NCBI GenBank assembly: GCA_014804385.1
Contig: JAAUZW010000008.1
Span: forward strand, 1 to 6,082
Source of the DNA: Lachnospiraceae bacterium
Lineage (GTDB): Bacteria; Bacillota; Clostridia; Lachnospirales; Lachnospiraceae
Length of the DNA: 6,082 bases
Direction of reading: 5' to 3'
Both the position numbers and the translations under genes were made by a program. Shown here one piece after another: positions 1-6,001 of this stretch (position 1 is the stretch's first letter; the number at the start of each line of letters is the position of its first letter). The notes beneath the pieces are model-generated. The model did no database searches, was not told the origin of the DNA, and saw nothing but the letters and a program-made list of their open reading frames with translations.

Positions 1-1
1 A

Positions 2-154
2 CCATAATGTTACTGTATCACAAAGCAGCCCGAATTTGGAATCCCCTCCCGCAGGAAAAATGCCGCCTATGGTCATACAGTTTATCGACTTTCCCGCAAT
101 ATAATAAGAGCATATGATCTGCCCTATTTTAGGAAGAGCATTATTTCCAGCGCA
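2..154 (-). pseudogene. Unrecognised open segment running off the left edge (gene remnant)
   Basis: On the minus strand a frame stays open from just after a TAA at 155-157 to the window edge, about 51 codons. It contains a protein-like glycine-rich stretch (TIGGIFPAGGDSKFG). No start codon with a ribosome binding site is visible, and the frame is entered straight from a stop, so the upstream part is missing or frameshifted. A neighbouring minus frame (124-315, 63 codons, no ribosome binding site) could be its displaced upstream part, because the two run together near 140-150 with a frame change. I do not recognise the family. It might be the distal part of the amidohydrolase recognised at 316-410, whose family has a T-x-G-G/S-x-F-like segment after the HWGE motif, but this is a weak guess. 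Confidence 0.25.
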
Positions 155-315
155 TTACACTTGAGAACCTGGCTTCGTTCGGAATCTGTTGTAAAAGCAG
201 ATGCTCTTTCCTTTTCAAAAAATATCTCCATGAAACTCCCATGGTCTATCTCCGCTGAAATATCACAAGGCACAAAAAGAAGCTGCAGCATACTACACCA
301 AAAAGGCATAACCAT

Positions 316-410
316 TTGATTTCCTGATTGAGTATCGCGTCCATGTGCTCCAGAAAAGCGGGTATCGTCTCTCCCCAGTGTCCTGAAATAAATTTAAGGT
401 TCGACAACTT
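316..410 (-). pseudogene. Amidohydrolase (Amidohydro_2-type) internal fragment
   Basis: A minus-strand frame reading through 246-458 includes KLSNLKFISGHWGETIPAF followed by LEHMDAILNQE. The pattern NLKxISGHWGExxPxxLExMD is characteristic of the strand-helix segment late in the TIM barrel of Amidohydro_2 metal-dependent hydrolases and decarboxylases (ACMSD/2,3-dihydroxybenzoate decarboxylase relatives). Only about 30 residues are recognisable. Family members are usually around 300 residues, so this is a remnant. Downstream the frame turns into a hydrophobic, cysteine-rich stretch unlike the family and stops at 246-248. Upstream the similarity ends about where the MarR promoter begins (409-414). 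No start codon or ribosome binding site serves it. The family call rests on motif recognition only. Confidence 0.55.
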
Positions 411-437
411 GACAAGTTCATGCACATTAACTATAAT
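409..437 (+). promoter_or_regulatory. Consensus sigma-A promoter for the marR-DUF5131 operon
   Basis: TTGACA at 409-414 and TATAAT at 432-437 are both perfect matches to the housekeeping consensus and are separated by exactly 17 nt. Transcription should start near 443-445, giving a leader of about 33 nt before the MarR start codon. Such a strong promoter would be expected to need repression, which fits the inverted repeat lying on top of it. Confidence 0.9.
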
Positions 438-455
438 AGTTAATGTGCATGAACT
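415..455 (+). promoter_or_regulatory. Perfect 19-bp inverted repeat, probable MarR operator
   Basis: AGTTCATGCACATTAACTA (415-433) is followed by the 3-nt centre TAA and then its exact reverse complement (437-455). The palindrome fills the spacer between -35 and -10, covers the -10 box and extends past the predicted transcription start. A dimeric repressor bound here would block RNA polymerase. MarR-family proteins commonly bind palindromes in their own promoters, so the MarR encoded 22 nt downstream is the obvious candidate. The binding itself is inference. Confidence 0.8.
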
Positions 456-476
456 AATTTATCTTGAGGTGATATA

Positions 477-911
477 ATGACTGATTTTTTTATGGCAAAT
501 GCAGTGCTATCAGTATTCAGCAAGAATTATATGGAGCTAAAAAAAGGATTGCCGATCAGACCTAGTGAAATGGGGGTACTCAATATTATCACTGGAACAT
601 CGGGATATCATACCCCGGTACAGCTTGCCGAGTTGTTAAGGGTATCAAAGCCTATGATCACAGCACATCTTACATCATTATCGAAAAAAGGATATATCAT
701 AAAGCAGCAATCTGCTGATGATAAACGGGTTTTCTATATCCTTCCCACTGAAAAGGCATTCGCACTGGTAGAAAGTGCAAAAGCTGATTTGAACGAACAT
801 CTTGAAAAATTGGTAACAGAAATGGGACAAGATGAATTTGACAAATTGGTAAGCCTTGCCCAAAAAGCAAATAGCATTTTACAAAAGGAGGTTTTTGGCA
901 ATGGATATTGA
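477..911 (+). CDS. MarR-family transcriptional regulator
   Basis: This is a 144-residue protein of typical MarR length, expected to act as a dimeric cytoplasmic DNA-binding repressor that responds to a small ligand or stress. The winged helix-turn-helix spans about residues 46-90: TPVQLAELLRVSKPMITAHL gives the HTH, and the following DDKRVFYILPTEK is the typical D-x-R beta-wing. N- and C-terminal helices (about 1-30 and 95-140) would form the dimer interface. There is no obvious cysteine redox switch, since the sequence contains no cysteine. The ATG at 477 follows a good ribosome binding site (GAGGTG, 466-471, 5-nt spacing). It is the first gene of an operon with the DUF5131 gene, whose start lies inside its 3' end, and it sits directly behind a palindrome-covered promoter. 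It probably represses its own operon. The inducer is unknown. Confidence 0.93.
   Translation: MTDFFMANAVLSVFSKNYMELKKGLPIRPSEMGVLNIITGTSGYHTPVQLAELLRVSKPMITAHLTSLSKKGYIIKQQSADDKRVFYILPTEKAFALVESAKADLNEHLEKLVTEMGQDEFDKLVSLAQKANSILQKEVFGNGY
883..891 (+). promoter_or_regulatory. Ribosome binding site that fixes the DUF5131 start
   Basis: AAAAGGAGG lies inside the end of the MarR gene, 9 nt before the ATG at 901. It supports 901 over an in-frame upstream ATG at 856, which lies deeper inside marR and would add 15 residues that are not family-like. The arrangement suggests translational coupling of the two genes. Confidence 0.85.
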
Positions 912-1740
912 TGACAAGACATGGAATCCGTGGCATGGCTGCCACAAATGCAGTGAAGGGTGTCAAAACTGCTACGCGTATTTTTTAGACAAAAGATATG
1001 GCAGGGACACAAACGAAGTTGTGAAAAATAAATCCAACTTTAACTTTCCTGTGAAGAAAGACCGAACCGGACAATACAAATTAGAAAGCGGCTCTTTTGT
1101 GCGAGTGTGTATGACGAGTGACTTTTTCCTTGAGGAAGCAGATGAATGGCGTAAAGAAGCATGGGATTATATACGTCAAAGACCAGATGTTACCTTTTCG
1201 CTTTTAACCAAAAGAGCGCAAAGAATTAGAGAGTGTCTGCCCGACGATTGGGCAAACGGGTGGGATAACGTCACATTCTCCGTTTCTTGTGAAAATCAAA
1301 AGCGTTTAGACGAAAGAATACCGTATTTATTAGAGCTTCCGTCTAAACATAAATGGGTAAGCCTAAAACCATTTATTGGCGAGATTGATATGGAAAAATA
1401 TCTTGCCACTGGACAAATTGAAAGTGTACTTGCCGGCGGCGAAAACTATCTCGGCTCAAGACCTCTTCACTATGAATGGGTAAAAAAAGTACATGATGCC
1501 TGTGTTAAATACAATGTGCAGCTTATTTTTGGTCAGACGGGCAATATTTTTATAAAGGACGGAAAAGAATACAAAATTCATAATCGTACAGAACAAATGG
1601 TACAGGCGTTGAGAAGCGGTCTGCATTATCCGCCAAGGGATATTGAAGCAGAAATTGAAGCGATCTATGCAAGAAAAGCTGCCATGAAAGAGATAATAGA
1701 AAACAAAAAAAACAAAACCAAAGATAAACCCCACTGTTGA
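901..1740 (+). CDS. DUF5131 (phage Gp37/Gp68-like) family protein, radical-SAM-like
   Basis: This is a 279-residue soluble protein. It begins TWNPWHGCHKCSEGCQNCYA, the hallmark N-terminus of the Gp37/Gp68 family (Pfam DUF5131). The cysteines are C14, C17, C21 and C24, and C17-x3-C21-x2-C24 matches the spacing of the radical SAM iron-sulfur motif. Other family-typical stretches are RVCMTSDFF (about 68-76), TFSLLTKRAQRI (98-109), VTFSVSCENQKR (124-135), KWVSLKPFIG (151-160) and AGGENYLGSRPLHYEWV (178-194), with the conserved GGE and RP. The C-terminus (about 263-279) is lysine-rich. The family is widespread in phages and bacteria and its reaction is not established. Relation to radical SAM enzymes is suggested by the cysteine motif and likely barrel fold. 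The start overlaps marR by 11 nt, so the two are co-transcribed. No terminator is visible in the 19 nt before the convergent MFS gene. Confidence 0.88.
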   Translation: MDIDDKTWNPWHGCHKCSEGCQNCYAYFLDKRYGRDTNEVVKNKSNFNFPVKKDRTGQYKLESGSFVRVCMTSDFFLEEADEWRKEAWDYIRQRPDVTFSLLTKRAQRIRECLPDDWANGWDNVTFSVSCENQKRLDERIPYLLELPSKHKWVSLKPFIGEIDMEKYLATGQIESVLAGGENYLGSRPLHYEWVKKVHDACVKYNVQLIFGQTGNIFIKDGKEYKIHNRTEQMVQALRSGLHYPPRDIEAEIEAIYARKAAMKEIIENKKNKTKDKPHC

Positions 1741-1759
1741 AATAAATTTATACTTAACA

Positions 1760-2998
1760 CTAAAATCTTTTAAAAATATTTCTCGCACCAATGGCAATCA
1801 CAAGCGACACGGCACCCGAAAATAAAACAACAGCATATTCACGTCCTTTACAAATTTCAAACAGAACTCCATATAATGCATTACCCAATGGCTGTGCACA
1901 CATGGAAACGGTAAGAATGACAGCAATCACCTTTCCAATTAAATTCTGTGGCGTTTCTGTTTGGATGAAGGACATCATCTGCACGGTAAAAATAGTTGAA
2001 AATACCATAATACCAAAACAGCATACAGTTATGACGATATAATTTATGATTGCAGAGGAAAACAGGATCAATACAGCACTGATAGGAAACACGCATACCG
2101 CACAGGCAATAACCAGACTGCCCGCTTTATGAATTGCCAGTTTGTCCGCAAAAATACCTGCACCAATACCTCCTGCCAATCCACCCGCTGCCAATATCCC
2201 TTCCGCAAAACCATAAAGCCTGTTTGCCTGTGAAGCTTCTAAATTTAATACCTCTGTTACCAGATATGGCAACGCGACAATGATCATGGCAGCCAAGAAC
2301 AAATTGATCCCGCAGATCACAAGAAGGGCCTTCCCGATAACAGGTTTCTCCTTTCGGATAAAGCGGATGCTCTCTGCAAAATCAGTCCTGACAATCTTTA
2401 ATATGCCGCCCTTTGAAGCTTGTTTCCGGAACGGTATTTTAATGAAAATTTCCATAACCGCTGACAGAATAAAACATACCATGCAAACCCATAATACAGG
2501 CTTCGGTCCATACGCACTGTATAAAACACCTCCAAGTACAGGACCGATCAAAGACGCAAACGAGCTGATCGTATTGATAATAGAATTTGCCGCCATAAAA
2601 TGATCCTGACCCACCAGCGCAGGAATGCTCGCCTGCACGGACGGCTGATATGCACCCGCAATACCATACAGAAGCATCAACGTAACCGTCAGCAGGAGAA
2701 TGAGATTCCCTCCATTCATAAGCAGAGAGAAGGCCAAAATAACTGCCGCCGTAAAAAAATCCAATATTACCATGATATTCCTTTTATTAACCCTGTCTGC
2801 AACAATACCGCCAATGGGAGACAGCAAAATGGCAGGAATGAAAGCACAAGCCGTAACCGTTCCATAAAGTGCCGATGAGCCTGTCAAATTTAACAGGTAT
2901 AGCGGTAACGCAAATCTTATTGTTGCATTGCCGAACAAAGAGATGATCTGACCGATAACAACTAACGTAAAATCCTTTGAAAACAGTTTTTGATTCAT
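1760..2998 (-). CDS. MFS efflux transporter (DHA3/MFS_3 type, macrolide-efflux-like)
   Basis: This is a 412-residue membrane protein with about 12 hydrophobic segments, of typical MFS length. Residues 63-75 (GGIVADRVNKRNI) form the motif A loop between TM2 and TM3 that is diagnostic of the superfamily. A second copy-like loop (GGIGAGIFADKLAIHKAG) follows in the C-terminal half. The N-terminal segment with FGNATIRFALPLYL and the overall length resemble the MFS_3/DHA3 group, which includes Mef macrolide and enterobactin exporters and uses the proton gradient. The substrate cannot be read from sequence. Translation starts at 2998 after GGAGG with 8-nt spacing, and the ribosome binding site overlaps the stop codon region of the upstream permease gene. 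Only 3 nt separate them, so it is the last gene of the ABC operon. Its 3' end faces the DUF5131 gene. Confidence 0.9.
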   Translation of the reverse strand: MNQKLFSKDFTLVVIGQIISLFGNATIRFALPLYLLNLTGSSALYGTVTACAFIPAILLSPIGGIVADRVNKRNIMVILDFFTAAVILAFSLLMNGGNLILLLTVTLMLLYGIAGAYQPSVQASIPALVGQDHFMAANSIINTISSFASLIGPVLGGVLYSAYGPKPVLWVCMVCFILSAVMEIFIKIPFRKQASKGGILKIVRTDFAESIRFIRKEKPVIGKALLVICGINLFLAAMIIVALPYLVTEVLNLEASQANRLYGFAEGILAAGGLAGGIGAGIFADKLAIHKAGSLVIACAVCVFPISAVLILFSSAIINYIVITVCCFGIMVFSTIFTVQMMSFIQTETPQNLIGKVIAVILTVSMCAQPLGNALYGVLFEICKGREYAVVLFSGAVSLVIAIGARNIFKRF

Positions 2999-3001
2999 TG
3001 T

Positions 3002-3718
3002 TTAAACCTCCATTCTTTCTATTCCGTTTGCCAGAACATGATATACAAAATTAGCAATTATAACGAAAATCACACTCATTGCCAGCATTACCCAGATAAT
3101 ATTTCTTGGGGAAATTGTAATGCAATTAGCCAAAACACATACAGCAATCAGGGAACATATGACTGTTGCAACTGACGAACGTTTTTTCCAACCAAAACCA
3201 GCAGCGATCATACCAACTGCGGAAGACAAAATACCCATTAAAAACCCGGAAAACAAAACTGTAAAGAAAAAATGCTCTGTGTCCATTTGCGGCATGATTC
3301 CAAAAATATGGGCTGAAACATACATAATGCCTATAACCAACGTATTACTGATAAACGCAGAAACCGTTGTAATACTACTGACGATCAAATATTTTGTTCC
3401 AAACATTGCCCTTCGCTTAACAGGATAACTCAATAAGACCACTGCATTTTTTCCACAATATTCGCTAATAATCACTTTTGCTGCAATAACCGCCGACAAA
3501 ATACTAAAGCAGGCAAACGCTAACGCGGTTGTCAGTGCCAATAAGCCATTCCAATTTGCAAACAGCTCTACTTCTTCAGGTGTGCCGCTTCCTCCTTCCA
3601 TTTGAAATATAAAGAGGAACAAAATACCAAGCGACGATAAGCCGACAAATATCCCTAATATTGCACATAGATAAGTAGATAACCGTATTTTCATCAATTC
3701 AAGTCTGCATAAATTCAT
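3002..3718 (-). CDS. ABC-2-type transporter permease (BcrB-like)
   Basis: This is a 238-residue integral membrane protein with six predicted membrane segments at about 17-39, 57-82, 109-134, 149-174, 182-200 and 206-230. A short cytoplasmic N-terminus (NLCRLELMKIR) precedes TM1. Between TM2 and TM3 lies ISEYCGKNAVVLLSYPVKRR, the coupling-region pattern of ABC-2 permeases associated with bacitracin and lantibiotic immunity transporters. Its ATG overlaps the stop of the ATPase gene in an ATGA (4-nt overlap), and GAGGAGG lies 8 nt upstream. It should form the membrane half of the exporter with the preceding ATPase, probably as a homodimer because no second permease gene is present. Specific substrate unknown; peptide antibiotics or related toxic compounds are the usual clients of such systems. 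Confidence 0.88.
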   Translation of the reverse strand: MNLCRLELMKIRLSTYLCAILGIFVGLSSLGILFLFIFQMEGGSGTPEEVELFANWNGLLALTTALAFACFSILSAVIAAKVIISEYCGKNAVVLLSYPVKRRAMFGTKYLIVSSITTVSAFISNTLVIGIMYVSAHIFGIMPQMDTEHFFFTVLFSGFLMGILSSAVGMIAAGFGWKKRSSVATVICSLIAVCVLANCITISPRNIIWVMLAMSVIFVIIANFVYHVLANGIERMEV

Positions 3719-4482
3719 ATCTTTTCCCTCCTCATAAGACCTATTACATAATCTTCAAAATTTTCTACCGGACATTTCTGTTCGTCATTAGCAACAAACT
3801 CACAAACGCTCTGCTTTTTACTCGTATCGCCGCTTGAAAAACAGCGGCTCAACTCCTGTTTTATATAGCCATCTGAGAGAATACCTATCCGGTCGGCTGT
3901 ATGCCTGACTTCCCCGATAATGTGGCTTGAAAGTAAAATCGACATTCCCTCGCTTGACAGCCTTCTCATCAGTTCACGCATTTCTATAATTGCAATGGGG
4001 TCAAGACCGTTAAGGGGCTCATCCAGAATCAGTAATTTGGGCCGATGTATAATCGCCCTTGCCAGTCCAAGCCTTTGCTTCATTCCAAGAGAATACTCTG
4101 AAATCCGCTTCTTATCCGCATTTTCAAGTCCGACCCAATGTAATACTTCCGATATATCTGCTTTTTTCTGCATATAACTCAAGTGCATAGATAGAAGCTC
4201 GACCGCATTTAAATGTTCATAAAAAGTGGGATTCTCTATTACACTTCCAATATCTGATAAATATTCCGGGGTACTGCCTGCTTCTTTGCCTAAAACATAT
4301 ATACTCCCATTGTCAATTTGCTGCAGTCCAAGTATCATCTTTAACAAGGTTGTTTTTCCTGCACCGTTTATCCCCAGGAGGCCATAGATCTCACCTTCAT
4401 AAATTTTAAAGCTGCAATGATTTAATACTTGTGCTAATCCATAGCTTTTTTCTACAGAATTTACATTTACAATAGTCTTCAT
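3715..4482 (-). CDS. ABC transporter ATP-binding protein (BcrA-like)
   Basis: This 255-residue cytoplasmic ATPase powers the adjacent permease. It has a Walker A (GINGAGKTT, about 37-45), an ABC signature (YSLGMKQR, about 130-137), a Walker B with catalytic glutamate (LLILDEP, about 150-156) and an H-loop histidine (SSH, H187). The segment IGSVIENPTFYEHLNAVE after the Q-loop resembles BcrA and lantibiotic-immunity ATPases more than importers. The C-terminal 50 residues are divergent. I place the start at 4482 (MKTIVNV) because AAAAGGAGA lies 5 nt upstream. An in-frame ATG at 4503 would add seven residues but has no ribosome binding site and lies inside a palindrome. It is the first gene of an ATPase-permease-MFS operon and is probably TetR-controlled through that palindrome. 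Confidence 0.92.
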   Translation of the reverse strand: MKTIVNVNSVEKSYGLAQVLNHCSFKIYEGEIYGLLGINGAGKTTLLKMILGLQQIDNGSIYVLGKEAGSTPEYLSDIGSVIENPTFYEHLNAVELLSMHLSYMQKKADISEVLHWVGLENADKKRISEYSLGMKQRLGLARAIIHRPKLLILDEPLNGLDPIAIIEMRELMRRLSSEGMSILLSSHIIGEVRHTADRIGILSDGYIKQELSRCFSSGDTSKKQSVCEFVANDEQKCPVENFEDYVIGLMRREKI

Positions 4483-4500
4483 AATATCTCCTTTTCTTTG

Positions 4501-4519
4501 CATACCGCACGACGGTATG
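4501..4519 (-). promoter_or_regulatory. Inverted repeat in the ABC operon leader, probable TetR operator
   Basis: CATACCGCACGACGGTATG has perfect 7-bp arms (CATACCG/CGGTATG) around a 5-nt centre. It lies 5 nt upstream of the ATPase ribosome binding site. The same CATAC/GGTATG half-sites occur twice at the tetR promoter, which links the TetR protein to this operon. No clear -35/-10 pair is seen just upstream; a TAATAC at about 4522-4527 (minus strand) is the only -10-like element, and it lacks a good -35 partner. The site therefore lies at or just after the likely transcription start. Confidence 0.65.
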
Positions 4520-4535
4520 TTTCGTATTAAAATTT

Positions 4536-4559
4536 ATCTGCCCGTTTTGTAGGGCAGAT
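4536..4559 (-). terminator. Hairpin after tetR, possible terminator
   Basis: ATCTGCCC (4536-4543) and GGGCAGAT (4552-4559) form a perfect 8-bp stem with an 8-nt loop. It lies 38 nt past the tetR stop. On the minus strand it is followed by AAATTTTAAT, a weak U-tract. On the plus strand it is followed by TTTTATT. It probably separates tetR from the ABC operon, though some read-through is plausible. Confidence 0.55.
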
Positions 4560-4596
4560 TTTTATTCACAGCAACAGAATGTTCGCAAAGCTTTTT

Positions 4597-5253
4597 TTAC
4601 TGCTTGCTCTTTTGATAAATAGATGCCAGCTCCTGCAGTCTCTCTAGCATTTCACTGTCTACAACATCCAGCCCAAAACCTTCCAGCATCTGAGTAAATA
4701 CCATAAACTTCCTGTAAGATTCTTCTTCAGAGCTGTCAAATATCATGGGATTCATCCAGATATTTGCCGCAAGTAAAATCAGTTCCGCCAACTGCTCCGG
4801 ATAATCCGTTTCAATGGAACCGTCCGAAATACCCTGCTTAATAATCGGCAAAATATAGTTCGGCGCTGCGTTCTCTATGGTATCATGTAAAAGGCTGAAA
4901 AGAAGTTTCGGATTATTGTGAAAATCTGGCGCCACTGTAAAAATGTCGTCCTGCACAGGCCTGCAAATGGATTCTTTAAAAATTTTTTTCAACTTTTCCC
5001 TGCCATTAAGGTCAGAACGGTCACGAATGCCTGCAAGCATCTGATTAGATTCAGCTGTCATCCTGTCTGTAACAGCAACTAAAATATCTTCCTTTGACTT
5101 AAAATGATGATAGATGGCACCTTTACTAAAACCGCCTAAATGATCAATAATATCCTGAATGGAAGTATGCTCATACCCCTTTTCCATAAACAAGCGGAAA
5201 GCAACATCCAATATTAAATTAACGGTTTCTTCCGGATGCTTATTCCTTGCCAT
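4597..5253 (-). CDS. TetR/AcrR-family transcriptional repressor
   Basis: This 218-residue protein is of standard TetR length and should act as a homodimeric repressor released by a small ligand. The N-terminal DNA-binding domain covers about residues 8-60: NLILDVAFRLFMEKGYEHTS leads into the helix-turn-helix (SIQDIIDHLGGFSKGAIYHH) and then FKSKEDIL, the classic TetR signature. The rest (about 65-215) is a helical ligand and dimerisation domain, which is variable and gives no hint of the ligand. The ATG at 5253 follows GGAGG with 4-nt spacing. It lies upstream of, and in the same direction as, the ATPase-permease-MFS operon, 114 nt from it. Matching palindromes at its own promoter and before the ATPase gene suggest autorepression plus control of the exporters. 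Confidence 0.93.
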   Translation of the reverse strand: MARNKHPEETVNLILDVAFRLFMEKGYEHTSIQDIIDHLGGFSKGAIYHHFKSKEDILVAVTDRMTAESNQMLAGIRDRSDLNGREKLKKIFKESICRPVQDDIFTVAPDFHNNPKLLFSLLHDTIENAAPNYILPIIKQGISDGSIETDYPEQLAELILLAANIWMNPMIFDSSEEESYRKFMVFTQMLEGFGLDVVDSEMLERLQELASIYQKSKQ

Positions 5254-5265
5254 GTTTCCTCCAGC

Positions 5266-5284
5266 AACATACTATTGGTATGTT
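5266..5284 (-). promoter_or_regulatory. Operator-like palindrome just after the tetR transcription start
   Basis: AACATACTATTGGTATGTT has perfect 7-bp arms (AACATAC/GTATGTT) around 5 nt. Its 15-bp core CATACTATTGGTATG can also be read as CATACTA-T-TGGTATG with 6 of 7 arm matches. It lies between the -10 box and the ribosome binding site of tetR and shares GGTATGTTT with the site before the ABC operon. Confidence 0.65.
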
Positions 5285-5289
5285 TTTAC

Positions 5290-5317
5290 ATTATCATACC
5301 GTCAGTAGGTTTGTCAA
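5290..5317 (-). promoter_or_regulatory. tetR promoter with a second operator in the spacer
   Basis: On the minus strand TTGACA (5317-5312) and GATAAT (5295-5290) are separated by 16 nt, a good sigma-A promoter. The spacer and flanks hold an imperfect palindrome, CATACCGTCAGTAGG on the plus strand (5295-5309), with 5 of 7 arm matches around one central base. A repressor here would compete directly with RNA polymerase. Confidence 0.75.
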
Positions 5318-5367
5318 GTGTCAAATATACATAGCATGTGAAAAACTACTTCCTGTTTACAGTTGCC

Positions 5368-6001
5368 ATATGTGCCTATTTCCGCTGCACCACTTTTTTG
5401 CAGCAGCCGCGGTTTTGCGTAATACACATCCCGCGATTAAATAGCGTGTAACGTCTGCTCAAAGTCCGCAAGATCCGTACAGTTTTTCCAATCCGCCACC
5501 TTATCTTTCGGTAAAGTATAAGGCCATAACGCCAATGTAAGTATATAATTCTGATATTCTTTATTATTACAAAACCGATTCAATGACTCCAAACTGAAAT
5601 CCACAAACTTATCAATATTTTGTTCCAATTCTCCACTTGTTAAAGTCCGTTCTTCCTCGACACAATACATCTCCACCTTACCTAAACACCGTTCTACTTC
5701 TTGTATAAGCCTGACGAAATCTGCAATTTCTCCTCTTGTAGTAGGTATATTATAACTTATCTCATAAAATCCGTTTTCACCTTTTGTTCCATCAAAAAAT
5801 CCCTCGTCCAATTCTGTTCGGGTTATAAAAAATAGCTGTTTTATTATTCTCCTGACCTTCTTGTAAAATAAAAAAGTCATCATCAGAACCGTACATAAAT
5901 CCACATGAACAAGCCAATGCCGGAATATCAAGTTTAGTCTTTCCAAAAAGTTTCTTCTGTTTAATTTGCAACGTAAATGCCAGTTTTGTTCCTGTTTTCA
6001 T
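5368..6001 (-). pseudogene. DUF4299-like gene, broken by a frameshift and a premature stop
   Basis: Three pieces read as one protein on the minus strand. The first (6001-5792) starts MKTGTKLAFTLQIKQKKLFG, contains YGSDDDFF and FYNPNRIGRG, and ends in a TGA at an A6 run (5794-5799; T6 on the coding strand). Dropping one T joins it to the second piece, which continues as IFDGTKGENGFYEISYNIPT and runs to LADFEQTLHAI before a TAA at 5437-5439. Beyond that stop the same frame continues SRDVYYAKPRLLQKSGAAEI, which still looks like the family. The TAA could be a CAA-to-TAA change. I recognise the GSDDDFF, NPNRIGRG and YYAKPRLL pattern as DUF4299-like (function unknown), from memory only. The 3' end fades out before the tetR promoter. 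No good ribosome binding site precedes the ATG at 6001. Members are usually around 300 residues, so the C-terminus is also missing. Confidence 0.7.

Noticed and set aside
856..900. An earlier in-frame ATG for the DUF5131 gene.
   Set aside because: It lies deep inside marR with no ribosome binding site, and the added residues are not family-like. The ATG at 901 has AAAAGGAGG at 9-nt spacing.
697..1012. Minus-strand open frames opposite marR and the start of the DUF5131 gene.
   Set aside because: They overlap well-supported genes, have no Shine-Dalgarno sequence, and show no family pattern.
1741..1759. A bidirectional terminator between the convergent DUF5131 and MFS genes.
   Set aside because: The 19-nt gap is AT-rich but contains no stem of useful length, so no terminator can be called there.
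2280..2878. Plus-strand open frames opposite the MFS gene.
   Set aside because: Their products are low-complexity antisense translations with no ribosome binding sites or recognisable domains. The minus strand here encodes a clear MFS protein.
4483..4503. An earlier start for the ATPase gene at 4503.
   Set aside because: It falls inside the operator palindrome, has no ribosome binding site, and would include the real Shine-Dalgarno sequence in the coding region.
5382..5406. GC-rich hairpin (GCTGCA...TGCAGC) considered as a terminator or attachment site.
   Set aside because: The stem is short, no T-tract follows in the relevant direction, and the bases read as part of the decayed DUF4299-like tail (KPRLLQKSG).
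5790..5803. Programmed ribosomal frameshifting at the T6 run.
   Set aside because: A +1 shift would be required and the zero frame does not form a standard X-XXY-YYZ slippery heptamer. A second stop downstream also argues for decay.
5817..5946. An ATG at 5946 opening the frame that carries the second DUF4299-like piece.
   Set aside because: The first 40 or so residues of that frame are out of register with the family-like sequence read in the other frame over the same bases. The true continuation enters this frame at the T6 run.
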